A stretch of DNA of 64,000 nt. It comes from CAVVWJ01 sp964475685. GTDB lineage: Bacteria > Gemmatimonadota > Gemmatimonadetes > Gemmatimonadales > GWC2-71-9. The translations under genes and the position numbers were made by a program. Shown here piece after piece: positions 38,171 to 47,720 of the stretch (position 1 is the stretch's first letter; the number at the start of each line of letters is the position of its first letter). Under the pieces are notes generated by a model, which had not been told where the DNA came from, did not search any database, and saw only the letters and a program-made list of their open reading frames with translations. The stretch lies in assembly GCA_964475685.1 (NCBI GenBank), contig CAYYXP010000068.1:3734-67733 (forward strand). Reading direction: 5' to 3'.

Positions 38171-39738
38171 GGCGCCGCCGCCGTGGAGGCCGGGGCCGTT
38201 CCCAGTCGGCTGGCCTCCGGAAGCTGCGTCCGGGGCTTCATGCTCTCGATATATCGCTCGGCTGCCGGGGCCATCCGGCGGAGGACCGGAGCGGGATAGA
38301 GCCCCATCCAGACGATGCCGGCCAGCAGCGGCAGCATCACCGCCAGCTCGCGGGCGGTCAGATCGGTGAGATGCTGGTTCTCGGCATCGTCGAGCCGGTT
38401 GAAGATGAGCCGCTGCAGCGCCCAGAGCAGGTAGGCCGCGGCGAAGATGACGCCGGTCGTGGCGATTATCGTTGCCAGCGGGAAGACGGTGAAGCTGCCG
38501 AGGAGCACCAGGAACTCTCCGATGAATCCGTTGAGCCCGGGAAGGCCGATCGACGACAGCGCCACGACCGTCAGAATCAGGCTGAAGACCGGCACGACCC
38601 TGGCGATACCGCCGTAGTCCGCGATCATCCGGGTGTGCCGGCGCTCGTACAGCATGCCGATGAGCAGGAAGAGCGCGCCGGTGGACAGGCCATGGCTGAT
38701 CATCACCATGAGAGCCCCCTGCACGCTCTGCATCGTGCCGGCCCAGATGCCGAGCATCACGAAACCGAGGTGGCTCACCGACGAATACGCGACCAGCTTC
38801 TTGATGTCCGGCTGGACCAGCGCCACGAGGGCGCCGTAGATGATCCCGATGACCGCGAGAGCCACCATGAGCCGGGTCACGGCGGGGCTCAGCGCCACCT
38901 GGGGGAAGAAGGGGATGGCGAAGCGCAGGAACCCGTAGGTGCCGATCTTGAGCATCACCCCGGCGAGCAGCACGCTCCCCGCCGTCGGGGCCTCGACGTG
39001 GGCGTCCGGCAGCCAGGTGTGGAAGGGGAAGATCGGGACCTTGATGGCGAAGGCGAGGGCGAAGGCCGCGAAGAGCCAGGGGGCCGTCGGACCCAGCACG
39101 CCGGCATTCTGCAGGAGGAACTCGTAGGAAAACGAGAGATAGCCGGTGACCGATTGCACCTTCCACACCATCACCACGATCGCCACCAGCATCAACAGCG
39201 AGCCGGCCATGGTATAGATGAAGAACTTGATGGCCGCGTACAGCCGGTTGGTTCCGCCCCAGATCCCGATGATGAAGTACATCGGGATCAACATCACCTC
39301 AAAGAAGATGTAGAACACGAAGAGGTCGAGCGCCAGAAACACCCCGACCAGTCCGGTCAGCAGAGTGAGCATCAGCGCGTAGAAGCCTCGCTCCCGGAAG
39401 GTGATGGAGCGGTAGCTGGCCAGCACGCTGAGCGGCATGAGGGCGGTGGTCAGGAGCACCATGACGAGGGAGATGCCGTCAATGCCGACGCGGTAGGCGA
39501 TGCCCCAGTTCGCGATCCACGGCGTATTCGAGACCAGCTGCATGCTCTGCCGCGACGGGTCGAACCACCACCAGAGCCCCGCGGAGAGAAGGAATTCCAG
39601 CGTGGTGACCGCGAGCGCGGTGCGTTTGGCCGACCGCTCGTCTCCCAGGAGGACCGGGACCACACCGGCGAGCGGAAGGATGACGAGCGCGTGGAGGATC
39701 CAGCCGCCGTAGCCGATGGACTCGAGGAGTGCTCTCAT
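38167..39738 (-). CDS. nuoM: NADH-quinone oxidoreductase subunit M
   Basis: A 523-residue antiporter-like subunit. YRVGIDGISLVMVLLTT and FFEVMLIPMYFIIGIWGG carry the conserved essential Glu (TM5), FPFHTWLPDAHVEAPTAGSV is the hallmark loop and KLVAYSSVSHLGFVMLG follows. ATG 39738 is seven bases after the nuoL stop. Confidence 0.95.
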   Translation of the reverse strand: MRALLESIGYGGWILHALVILPLAGVVPVLLGDERSAKRTALAVTTLEFLLSAGLWWWFDPSRQSMQLVSNTPWIANWGIAYRVGIDGISLVMVLLTTALMPLSVLASYRSITFRERGFYALMLTLLTGLVGVFLALDLFVFYIFFEVMLIPMYFIIGIWGGTNRLYAAIKFFIYTMAGSLLMLVAIVVMVWKVQSVTGYLSFSYEFLLQNAGVLGPTAPWLFAAFALAFAIKVPIFPFHTWLPDAHVEAPTAGSVLLAGVMLKIGTYGFLRFAIPFFPQVALSPAVTRLMVALAVIGIIYGALVALVQPDIKKLVAYSSVSHLGFVMLGIWAGTMQSVQGALMVMISHGLSTGALFLLIGMLYERRHTRMIADYGGIARVVPVFSLILTVVALSSIGLPGLNGFIGEFLVLLGSFTVFPLATIIATTGVIFAAAYLLWALQRLIFNRLDDAENQHLTDLTARELAVMLPLLAGIVWMGLYPAPVLRRMAPAAERYIESMKPRTQLPEASRLGTAPASTAAAP

Positions 39739-39745
39739 CGGGGCC

Positions 39746-41719
39746 TCAGCGCAGGACTGCGCGCAGGATCCAGAGCGCGCCCACGAGGAAGACCACGACG
39801 TACACTCCCACCTGGCCGGATTGCAGGCGGCCGCCGAGCCAGCCGAGACCACGGCTGACGCGCGCGGCCCCGTTCACGGCGAAGCCGTCCACGAGGGTCT
39901 GGTCGACGCCCTTCCAGAGGACCATGCGCGAGATCCACTCGAACGGCCGGACGAAGAGGCCATCGTAGAGTTCGTCGACGTAGTACTTGCGGTTGAGCAC
40001 GAGGGCGAGGCCGGTGTCCACGGGCGCTTCCCTGGCCGGCAGCGTCGGACGGCCCAGCGTGGCGCGGAAGCCCAGGACGAGCCCGAGAACGCCGATCGCC
40101 ACGGCGACGCCGCCCAGGAGATAAGCGGTGGAACCCTCCGGCATGACCAGGGAGTTGAGCTTCATCCCCTGCTCCACCACCGGCTCCAGCCAGCCCTCCA
40201 TGGCGGCATTGCCCCCGAGGAAGTGGGGCAGGTTGAGGGCGCCACCCACCAAGCTCAGCACCCCGAGGACCACCAGCGGTCCAGTCATGATCCAGGGGGC
40301 CTCGTGCAGGTGGCCCCGCTCGTGTTCGCCGGTCCGATTCCCGCCCAGGAAAGTCATGGCCATGAGGCGCGCCATGTAGAACGCCGTGAGGAGCGCCGCC
40401 GCCACGCCCATCGCGTAGAACAGGTAGAAGATCGGAGTGTCGCCGCCGCGGGCGAATGCCGCGGCAAGGATCTCGTCCTTGGAGTAGAAACCCGACAACG
40501 GGGGGATCCCGGTGATCGCCAACGTCGCCAGCATCATCAGCCCGAAGGTCCACGGCAGGTACCGCCGGAGCCCGCCCATGTTGCGCATGTCCTGCGCGTC
40601 GTCGTGGGAATGGTTGGCGTGATACGCATGGTGCATCGCGTGGATCACGCTGCCCGAACCGAGGAAGAGCAAGGCCTTGAAGAAGGCGTGGGTGGCGAGG
40701 TGGAACATGCCCGCCGCGTACGCTCCCGTCCCCACTCCCAGGAACATGTAGCCGAGTTGGGAGACGGTGGAATAGGCCAGAACCTTCTTGATGTCGTACT
40801 GCCGGAGGCCGATCGTCGCCGCGAAGAGCGCCGTCAGCGCGCCGACTCCCGCCACCACGGTGCTCGAGACGGGCGCCATCGCGAAGAGGACGTTGGTGCG
40901 GGCCACGAGATAGACGCCGGCGGTGACCATCGTGGCGGCGTGGATCAGCGCCGAAACCGGAGTGGGGCCGGCCATCGCGTCCGGCAGCCAGGTGTAGAGC
41001 GGGATCTGGGCCGACTTGCCCGTACACCCCAGGAACAGGAAGAGGGTGATGGCCGTGACGATGGCGCCGCCCGGGCTGAGGATCCCGGGGGCCCGGGCCA
41101 TCACGTCGGAGAAATTCAGCGTGCCGAAGGCGCGCCAGATGAAGTACATGGCCACCAGGAAGCCGAAGTCGCCGATCCGGTTCATGATGAACGCCTTCTT
41201 GCCCGCGTCGGCGTTGGCTTTGTCGCTGAACCAGAATCCGATCAGCAGGTAGGAGCAGAGCCCCACTCCTTCCCAGCCGATGAACATGACCGGAAAACTC
41301 GAGCCCAGCACCAGCACGAGCATGAAGGCGATGAAGAGATTGAGGTACGCGAAGTAACGCGCGTACCCCGGGTCTTCCCGCATGTAGCCGACGCTGAACA
41401 GGTGGATCAGGCTCCCCACGCCGGTGACGATGAGGAGCATCACGACGGAGAGTTGGTCCACCTGGAACGCGAGATCCACCCTCAGCTGCCCCACCGACAG
41501 CCAGGGCCACAGCTTGACGATGAGAGGCTCGTGCGCCGGATGTCCCAGCAGCTCGCGGAAAACCCCGAGCGAGACGCCGAAGGCGCCAAGAACCACCCCC
41601 GGGCCGACCAGGGAAACCACCGCCTTGGCGCCCGGGCGGCGGAGCGCGATGGCGCCGTTGACGAGGAAGCCGCCCAGAGGGAGCGCGACCGTGAGCCAGA
41701 CCCAGTGGGAGAAACTCAT
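39746..41719 (-). CDS. nuoL: NADH-quinone oxidoreductase subunit L
   Basis: A 657-residue antiporter-like subunit with a C-terminal lateral helix region. FQVDQLSVVMLLIVTGVGS, FIGWEGVGLCSYLLIGFWF, IPLYTWLPDAMAGPTPVSAL and KKVLAYSTVSQLGYMFLG are diagnostic. A His-rich loop (HAMHHAYHANHSHDDAQD) follows the middle, as in many NuoL. ATG 41719 shares one base with the nuoK stop (TGATG). Confidence 0.96.
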   Translation of the reverse strand: MSFSHWVWLTVALPLGGFLVNGAIALRRPGAKAVVSLVGPGVVLGAFGVSLGVFRELLGHPAHEPLIVKLWPWLSVGQLRVDLAFQVDQLSVVMLLIVTGVGSLIHLFSVGYMREDPGYARYFAYLNLFIAFMLVLVLGSSFPVMFIGWEGVGLCSYLLIGFWFSDKANADAGKKAFIMNRIGDFGFLVAMYFIWRAFGTLNFSDVMARAPGILSPGGAIVTAITLFLFLGCTGKSAQIPLYTWLPDAMAGPTPVSALIHAATMVTAGVYLVARTNVLFAMAPVSSTVVAGVGALTALFAATIGLRQYDIKKVLAYSTVSQLGYMFLGVGTGAYAAGMFHLATHAFFKALLFLGSGSVIHAMHHAYHANHSHDDAQDMRNMGGLRRYLPWTFGLMMLATLAITGIPPLSGFYSKDEILAAAFARGGDTPIFYLFYAMGVAAALLTAFYMARLMAMTFLGGNRTGEHERGHLHEAPWIMTGPLVVLGVLSLVGGALNLPHFLGGNAAMEGWLEPVVEQGMKLNSLVMPEGSTAYLLGGVAVAIGVLGLVLGFRATLGRPTLPAREAPVDTGLALVLNRKYYVDELYDGLFVRPFEWISRMVLWKGVDQTLVDGFAVNGAARVSRGLGWLGGRLQSGQVGVYVVVFLVGALWILRAVLR

Positions 41720-42015
41720 CACCCGCGCAGGAGGTTGATGTTCTGGAGGTCGACGGACTGGCGGTGCCGGAACATGGCCAGGATGATGGCCAGTCCCACC
41801 GCCGCCTCCGCCGCGGCAACGGTCATCACGAAGAAGACCATGACCTGGCCGCTGGACCCGTACAGCTGCGCCAGCGCCACGAAGGTGAGGTTCACGGCGT
41901 TGAGCATCAGCTCGATGCACATGAACACGACGATGGCGTTCCGGCGCAGAAGCACTCCCGCCACGCCGAGGCTGAAGAGGATGGCGGACAGACCGAGCGA
42001 GGGTCCGAGGAGCAT
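41719..42015 (-). CDS. nuoK: NADH-quinone oxidoreductase subunit K
   Basis: A 98-residue, three-helix subunit. RRNAIVVFMCIELMLNAVNL contains the two conserved membrane Glu-type positions, and FVMTVAAAEAAVGLAIILA the second. ATG 42015 overlaps the nuoJ TGA; a GTG one codon upstream is an alternative. The open frame running upstream is rejected on length. Confidence 0.95.
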   Translation of the reverse strand: MLLGPSLGLSAILFSLGVAGVLLRRNAIVVFMCIELMLNAVNLTFVALAQLYGSSGQVMVFFVMTVAAAEAAVGLAIILAMFRHRQSVDLQNINLLRG

Positions 42016-42572
42016 CACACCTTCCGCTTGGCCAGAACGACGGCGCCGATGATGGCCACCAGGAGGAGGATCGACGTGATCTCGAACGGCACGAGGTAGA
42101 CCTGAAAGAGCGGCGCGGCGATGGCGCCGACCACGCCGTTCGCCTGTGCCTCCTGCCGCGCGAGGGCCCCGGCGGCAAAGACCACGGCGGGGTCGTTGAA
42201 GGCCCCCCCCTGTGCCAGCTCCTCCGCCAGCCGTTTCGGGGTGTAGCGCCAGAGGGCGAACAGCTCGCCGAGCAGCAAGCCGACGACCACCAGCGTGGCC
42301 GCCACCGTCGAGGGCCCCCGGAGGTCGGAGGTGGCGTGGCCAAGATTGAGCAGCATGATCACGAAGAGAAAGAGGACCATCACGGCGCCGGCGTAGACCA
42401 GCACCTGGATGGCCGCGATGAACTGGGCGTCGAGCAGGACGTAGATGGCCGCCAGCGAGAACATCGTGGAGACGAGCCACAAGGCGGCACTCACCGGGTT
42501 CCTCTGAAGAATGCACAGCGAGGCCGAGAGGACGGCGGCGCCGGCGAAGAACCAGAACACGGCGTTGGTCAT
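42015..42572 (-). CDS. nuoJ: NADH-quinone oxidoreductase subunit J
   Basis: A 185-residue five-helix membrane subunit. QRNPVSAALWLVSTMFSLAA and IQVLVYAGAVMVLFLFVIML, with the pi-bulge region of TM3, are characteristic. It begins directly after the nuoI stop with no spacer. Confidence 0.94.
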   Translation of the reverse strand: MTNAVFWFFAGAAVLSASLCILQRNPVSAALWLVSTMFSLAAIYVLLDAQFIAAIQVLVYAGAVMVLFLFVIMLLNLGHATSDLRGPSTVAATLVVVGLLLGELFALWRYTPKRLAEELAQGGAFNDPAVVFAAGALARQEAQANGVVGAIAAPLFQVYLVPFEITSILLLVAIIGAVVLAKRKV

Positions 42573-43097
42573 CTATTCGCCCCGGGGATCGGCAGGGTCC
42601 CAGAGCGTCGAGACCGGGTGGGTCTGCGACGAGAGGCGCTCGAGGTCGTAGACGAACCGATCGCGGGAGTACTCCGAGTTCTCGAAGTGCACCCCCACGT
42701 GGATGGCCTCCTCGGGGCAAACCTCCTGGCAGTAGCCGCAGAACACGCAGCGGAATTCGTCGATCTCGTAGATGAGCGGGTACCGGTTGCCCTGCTCGTC
42801 CTCGCCGGGGACCAGCTTGATGCAATTGGCGGGGCAGATCTGCGGGCACAGGCCGCAGGCGACGCACTTGGACCGCCCCTGCTCGTCGGTGAGCATGCGG
42901 TGGGTGCCCCGCCACCGGTCGGAGATGCTCCACTGGCCCATGCCGCTCCCGGGGCCGGTGCTCTTCTCCTCGGGGTACTGCATCGTGACCTTCGGCTCGA
43001 ACATGTGCTTGAAGGTGAGCGCCATTCCCCGGAGCGTCGCCCTGACGTAGCTCACGTTCCGCTCGGGCCGCGTGAGGACCTTCACTCCGATGGCCAT
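42573..43097 (-). CDS. nuoI: NADH-quinone oxidoreductase subunit I
   Basis: A 174-residue ferredoxin-type subunit holding clusters N6a and N6b. Two 4Fe-4S motifs are complete: Cys78/81/84/88 (CVACGLCPQICP) and Cys117/120/123/127 (CVFCGYCQEVCPEEA). The ATG shares a base with the nuoH stop (TGATG). The longer upstream frame is rejected. Confidence 0.96.
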   Translation of the reverse strand: MAIGVKVLTRPERNVSYVRATLRGMALTFKHMFEPKVTMQYPEEKSTGPGSGMGQWSISDRWRGTHRMLTDEQGRSKCVACGLCPQICPANCIKLVPGEDEQGNRYPLIYEIDEFRCVFCGYCQEVCPEEAIHVGVHFENSEYSRDRFVYDLERLSSQTHPVSTLWDPADPRGE

Positions 43098-44308
43098 CAG
43101 CCCGCCACCGCCGGGCGCCGGCCCGAGCCCTTGATGAAGATGCCGCTGTCGAGCCAGCCGAAGACGAGAACACCGATCACAAGGTTCACTCCGAACAGGA
43201 TGAGCGACTCGAGGCGCGGATGGGTGACCCCGCCGACCCGCTGGATGAGGTAGATCGCGGTGCACACCACCATGATGTAGGCCAGGGCGAGGGGCATGAG
43301 CACCTTCCACCCCAGCGCCATCAGCTGGTCATAGCGGAATCTCGGCAACGTCCACCGGATCCACATGACCACGAAGATCCAGAACATCACCTTGAGGAAG
43401 AAGAACCCGGCCGTCGCCACCGTCTGCAGGGTCCCGCCCCGCTCGTCCCACGCGCCCGGTATGTCCCACCCGCCGAAGAAGAGGGTGGTCACCATGGCAC
43501 ACACCGTCACGACGTTGGCATACTCGGCGATGAAGAAGAAGGAGAACTTCATGGCGCTGTACTCGGTGTGGTAGCCCGCGATCAGCTCCGACTCCGCCTC
43601 CGGCAGGTCGAACGGAAGCCGGTTGGTCTCGGCGAACCCGGAGATCAGGAAGATGAAGAACGAGAGGAAGAGCGGCAGCACGTACCAGAGGCCGGCCTGC
43701 TGGTGCGCGACGATCACCGAGAAGCTCACGTTGCCCGACATCAGGAGCACGGGGATCAGACTCAACCCCATGGCGACCTCGTACGAGATTATCTGCGCGC
43801 TGGCCCGTAGGCCGCCGAGGAGGGCGTACTTGCTGTTGGACGACCAGCCCGCGAGCGCGATGCCGTAGACGCCGAGCGAGCTGATCGCCAGCACGAACAG
43901 GAAGCCGATGGGGAGGTCGGCCACCACCATCGGCATGGCGCCATGGTGGGTGAAGCGGCCGAGCGACCCGAGGGTGAAGTCGAACTCCACCGGCAACGGG
44001 GCCGCGAAGGGAATGACCGCGAAGAGCAGCAGCGCCGGAATGAACGACATAGCGGGCGCGAGGATGAACAGGCCCCGGTTCGCCAGCGCGGGGAATGTCT
44101 CTTCCTTGAGGATGTTCTTCACCCCGTCGGCCGCCGGCTGGAGCAGCCCGGCCCAGCCCACGCGATTGGGGCCGCGACGGTTCTGCATCCACGCGCTCAC
44201 CTTGCGCTCCATGAGAGTGAGCAGGGCGACGCCGATCATGGTGATGGTGAACACCACGAGCATCTTGAGGACGCTCAGCAGGAGGAAGCCCTTCATTTCC
44301 GGCGTCAT
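43097..44308 (-). CDS. nuoH: NADH-quinone oxidoreductase subunit H
   Basis: A 403-residue membrane subunit forming the quinone chamber. MERKVSAWMQNRRGPNRVG, GFAETNRLPFDLPEAESEL and YHTEYSAMKFSFFFIAEYAN are strong signatures with conserved acidic residues. ATG 44308 overlaps the nuoG stop (ATGA). Confidence 0.96.
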   Translation of the reverse strand: MTPEMKGFLLLSVLKMLVVFTITMIGVALLTLMERKVSAWMQNRRGPNRVGWAGLLQPAADGVKNILKEETFPALANRGLFILAPAMSFIPALLLFAVIPFAAPLPVEFDFTLGSLGRFTHHGAMPMVVADLPIGFLFVLAISSLGVYGIALAGWSSNSKYALLGGLRASAQIISYEVAMGLSLIPVLLMSGNVSFSVIVAHQQAGLWYVLPLFLSFFIFLISGFAETNRLPFDLPEAESELIAGYHTEYSAMKFSFFFIAEYANVVTVCAMVTTLFFGGWDIPGAWDERGGTLQTVATAGFFFLKVMFWIFVVMWIRWTLPRFRYDQLMALGWKVLMPLALAYIMVVCTAIYLIQRVGGVTHPRLESLILFGVNLVIGVLVFGWLDSGIFIKGSGRRPAVAG

Positions 44309-45888
44309 CGGGCCGCCGGGGCGGCAGGGGCCGCGGTCAGGATCCGGCCGGTGAACCCGATGTCTCCATAGCGGATTCCGCCAAACAGCGGCCAGCGCTC
44401 TCCCAGGAGGAGGAACGCCTCCTCGGCGGTCGAGGGCGCATCGGCGTCGGGGCCGGGCCCGGCGAGCACCTCGCCGGCCACCCACCATGCTGGCCGGGCC
44501 ATGCCGGGCTGGGACTTTGCCTGATGAAAGCGCTGCAGCCGACGGTCCCGGTTCAGGTAGGTCCCGTTCTCCTCGGCCATGTTCGTGACCGGGAGCACGA
44601 GGTCGGCTCGCCGGATGGAATCGGTCGCGACGGTGCCCAGCACCACCACCACTCCCGCGGCGGCAGCGAGCGCCGCTTCTTCGGTGGGGCCGATCTCGGC
44701 GTCGAGCACCACCACCAGCGAGGCGCCCGCCGCTGCCGCGAGGGCCGATTCCCAGGTGGCCGAGTAACCGAGCAGCCGGGCTCCGGCGAGATTTGGCGCC
44801 CGCTCCCGCCGCAGCGCCAGCCCGGGGATCCCGGGCAGCGGTGCCTCCTCGCCCAGCGGTACCTGTACCGCGGCGGTGACGTCGAAGCGCTCGATCAGGC
44901 GCATAAGGAGGCCAAGCGATTCGGTCGAGGCCCGGCCGGAGGCCAGCAGCACCGCGCTTCCCGAGGCCCCGCGGACCACCTGCCCAAGCCGGTCGAGCGC
45001 GGTGTCCCAGTCGGTGGCGACGTGGCGGCCGCCCTCGCGGACGAGGGGCGCCTCGATCCGGTCGCCGCGGTTCATCCAGCGGTAGTTCATCCGGCCGTGG
45101 TCGCAGATGAAATGCCGGTTGACCTCGAGGTTCGGCCGGGGGCGAATGCGGACGACGACGTCGTCCCGCGTATCAATCGTAACGTTGCATCCCTGGGTGC
45201 ATCCGGGGCAGACGCTCGCGGCCTTGTCGAGGTCCCAGGCGCGCGCCTTGTGGAGGAAGTCCTTGGAGAGCAGCGACCCCACGGGACAGAGGTCGACGAC
45301 ATTGCCGGCCCACGGATGATCCAGCTTCCCGGATTCGGCGATTCCGATGTAGGCGCGGTCGCCGCGCTCGGAGACGTTGAGCAACGGCGCCCCGGCGACA
45401 TCGTCCATGAAGCGCACGCAGCGGGTGCACAGGATGCACCGATTGGGCACGTAGAGGATGTCGGGCCCGAAATCCTCGACCGGGTTGTACCGCTTCGCGT
45501 ATTCCTCGTAGCGAGTTCCCGCGCGCCCTTCCTGGAACACATAGTTCTGCAACTCGCATTCACCGGACTGATCGCAGATCGGGCAGTCGAGCGGGTGATT
45601 GATGAGGAGGAACTCGAGGACGCTCTCGCGCGCCTTCCGGGCGCTCTCGCTGTTGACATGGACCACCTGCCCCTCGGCCACGGTGGTGACGCAGGCCGGC
45701 GCCAGCTTCGGCGCCTTCTCCACTTCCACCAGGCACATCCGGCAGACGGCGGGCGACGGGAGCGACGGGTGGTAACAGTAGTGGGGAATGAGGACGCCGG
45801 CCTGCTTGGCGGCCTCGATGATCGTCGTGCCCGCGGGCACCGCGATCGAGGCGCCGTCGATCGTCACGTTGACGAGCTGGTCAGCCAT
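44305..45888 (-). CDS. nuoG: NADH-quinone oxidoreductase subunit G, short form with N7 site
   Basis: A 527-residue subunit with all Fe-S sites: 2Fe-2S N1b (Cys38, 49, 52, 66), N5 (His98, Cys102, 105, 111), N4 (Cys151, 154, 157, 201) and the optional N7 (Cys227, 230, 234, 262 in CPGCTQGC and ICDHGRMN). The C-terminal formate-dehydrogenase-like domain is short: the known E. coli and Thermus proteins are about 908 and 783 residues. The end overlaps nuoH by ATGA, so it is natural, not a frameshift. ATG 45888 (AGGA seven bases upstream) is preferred over 45912. Confidence 0.94.
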   Translation of the reverse strand: MADQLVNVTIDGASIAVPAGTTIIEAAKQAGVLIPHYCYHPSLPSPAVCRMCLVEVEKAPKLAPACVTTVAEGQVVHVNSESARKARESVLEFLLINHPLDCPICDQSGECELQNYVFQEGRAGTRYEEYAKRYNPVEDFGPDILYVPNRCILCTRCVRFMDDVAGAPLLNVSERGDRAYIGIAESGKLDHPWAGNVVDLCPVGSLLSKDFLHKARAWDLDKAASVCPGCTQGCNVTIDTRDDVVVRIRPRPNLEVNRHFICDHGRMNYRWMNRGDRIEAPLVREGGRHVATDWDTALDRLGQVVRGASGSAVLLASGRASTESLGLLMRLIERFDVTAAVQVPLGEEAPLPGIPGLALRRERAPNLAGARLLGYSATWESALAAAAGASLVVVLDAEIGPTEEAALAAAAGVVVVLGTVATDSIRRADLVLPVTNMAEENGTYLNRDRRLQRFHQAKSQPGMARPAWWVAGEVLAGPGPDADAPSTAEEAFLLLGERWPLFGGIRYGDIGFTGRILTAAPAAPAAR

Positions 45889-45924
45889 TCTCGGTTCCTG
45901 GTTGCTAACCATAGGGGCGCTTCC

Positions 45925-47232
45925 TCATACCACGGCCATGGAAGGCTCGCGGGCCCCGGCAATGTACGCCTCGAATTCGGAGCGGAACTTCTGGATGCCG
46001 CTCACCACCGGCGCCGCGCAGGAATCGCTCAGCACGCAGATCGTCTTCCCCGTCATGTTCTCGGACAGGTCGAGCAGCAGCTGGAAATCGTCCTGCTTCC
46101 CCTTCCCCGCCAGGATGCGTTCGAGAATCCTTGTGGTCCACGCGGTGCCCTCGCGGCACTGGGTGCACTGGGCGCACGACTCGTGGGCGTAGAACCGGGC
46201 GAGGCGCCAGATCTGATAGACCATGTCGGTGGTATCGTCCATCACGATCATACCTGCCGAGCCGAGCATGGAACCCTGGGCGACGATACCCTCGTAGTCG
46301 AACAGCGCTTCCTCGGCCTCCTGCCGCGTCATGATCGGCACCGACGAGCCGCCGGGAATGACCGCCTTGAAGGTGCGCCCGGGCCGGGGGCCGCCGGCCA
46401 TCTCGTAGAGGATCTCCTTCAGCGGCGTGCCCATGGTGACCTCGTAATTCCCCGGCCGCTGCACGTGGCCGCAGATCGAGATCAGCTTGGTCCCGGTGCT
46501 CTTCGGGCTGCCGAGGCAGAGGCCCTTGTGCCAGGCGGCGCCCCGAACGAGAATGTGCGGCACCGCGGCGAGTGTCTCCACGTTGTTGATCGTGGTGGGC
46601 ATCCCGAAGAGGCCGGACGCGGCCGGAAAAGGCGGCTTGATCCTGGGGTTGCCGCGCTTTCCCTCGATCGAGTTCATCATCGCGGTCTCTTCACCGCAGA
46701 TGTAGGCCCCGGCCCCTCGGTGGATCACCATGTCGATCCGCTTCCCGCTGCCGAAGGCGTTGGGACCCAGAGCGCCCCTGGCGTACGCTTCGGCCACCGC
46801 TTCTCCCATGATCCGGAGCGGCTCGGTGACCTCGCCGCGAATGTAGATGTAGCCACGCTCCGCGCCGATGGCATGCGACGCGATGGCGCAGCCCTCGATC
46901 AGCGCGTGAGGCGTCCACCGCATGATCTCGCGGTCCTTGAATGTCCCGGGCTCGGACTCGTCGGCGTTGCACACGAGATAGTGCGGATTCACACCGTCCT
47001 TGGGCATGAACGACCACTTGAGCCCCGTGGGAAACCCGGCCCCGCCGCGGCCCCTCAGCCCCGACGCCTTGACCTCCTCGACGATGGCCTCGCGGGTCAT
47101 GCCGAGCGCCTTCCGAAGGCCTTCGTAGCCGCCGCGCTCGACCCATCCGTCGAAGGTCCGCGCGCCGGCGTCCCCGAAGTACCGGGACAGGACGACGGTC
47201 TCCCCGGGATGACTGGGGTGCGGATAGCCCAT
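45925..47232 (-). CDS. nuoF: NADH-quinone oxidoreductase subunit F
   Basis: A 435-residue flavoprotein, the NADH entry point. GRGGAGFPTGLKW (61-73) binds FMN, GAYICGEETA (175-184) binds NADH, and Cys353, 356, 359 and 399 (ESCAQCTQCREGT, then TICVLSD) hold cluster N3. The ATG shares a base with the nuoE TAA (TAATG). The longer frame to 47463 is rejected. Confidence 0.96.
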   Translation of the reverse strand: MGYPHPSHPGETVVLSRYFGDAGARTFDGWVERGGYEGLRKALGMTREAIVEEVKASGLRGRGGAGFPTGLKWSFMPKDGVNPHYLVCNADESEPGTFKDREIMRWTPHALIEGCAIASHAIGAERGYIYIRGEVTEPLRIMGEAVAEAYARGALGPNAFGSGKRIDMVIHRGAGAYICGEETAMMNSIEGKRGNPRIKPPFPAASGLFGMPTTINNVETLAAVPHILVRGAAWHKGLCLGSPKSTGTKLISICGHVQRPGNYEVTMGTPLKEILYEMAGGPRPGRTFKAVIPGGSSVPIMTRQEAEEALFDYEGIVAQGSMLGSAGMIVMDDTTDMVYQIWRLARFYAHESCAQCTQCREGTAWTTRILERILAGKGKQDDFQLLLDLSENMTGKTICVLSDSCAAPVVSGIQKFRSEFEAYIAGAREPSMAVV

Positions 47233-47720
47233 TACGGGTACCTCTGCAGGATGCCGGGCACCTTGTCCGGAGTGACGTCTTCGATGAAGTCGTCGTCGAC
47301 GAGGATGGGCGTGGGGAAGCCGCAGGCGCCCAGGCATTCGACCTCGATCACCGTGAAGCGGCCGTCCGGGCTGGTGGCGCCGAGCTCCCGGCAGCCGGTC
47401 TTCTCGAGGAGCGCCTTCACCACGTCTTCCGCGCCGCAGATGTTGCACGGAGAGGTGGTGCACACCTGGATGAAGTGGCGGCCCACGGGGTGGGTGTGAT
47501 ACATGGTGTAGAACGAGACCACGCCCTTCACGTACGCCGGCGTCAGCCCCAGCACTCCGGCGACCTCCTCGATGGCCGGCTCGGAGATCCAGCTCCGTTC
47601 CTCCTGGACCATCCAGAGCGCCGGCAGCAGGCAGGCCTGCTTGGTCGGGTAGTCGTCGAACAACCGTTCGAGCCGGGCCCAGGTCTCACCGACGAAGACC
47701 GGCTGGTGAGTCGCGCTCAC
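47232..47720 (-). CDS. nuoE: NADH-quinone oxidoreductase subunit E
   Basis: A 162-residue thioredoxin-fold subunit holding 2Fe-2S cluster N1a through Cys87, Cys92, Cys129 and Cys133 (VCTTSPCNICG, ECLGACG). The helical N-terminus has KQACLLPALWMVQEE, typical of NuoE. GTG 47720 overlaps the nuoD stop (GTGA). Confidence 0.95.
   Translation of the reverse strand: MSATHQPVFVGETWARLERLFDDYPTKQACLLPALWMVQEERSWISEPAIEEVAGVLGLTPAYVKGVVSFYTMYHTHPVGRHFIQVCTTSPCNICGAEDVVKALLEKTGCRELGATSPDGRFTVIEVECLGACGFPTPILVDDDFIEDVTPDKVPGILQRYP

Noticed and set aside
39716..42052. A 778-codon open frame opposite nuoL and nuoK
   Set aside because: Antisense shadow of conserved membrane genes.
44305..45888. NuoG as a frameshifted pseudogene because of its short length
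   Set aside because: The stop overlaps the nuoH start by ATGA, all Fe-S ligands are intact and codon use stays normal to the end.
44524..47499. A 991-codon open frame on the plus strand opposite nuoG, nuoF and nuoE
   Set aside because: It is antisense to three clearly conserved genes; its translation is low-complexity Arg/Gly/His/Asp sequence typical of the complement of GC-rich codons.
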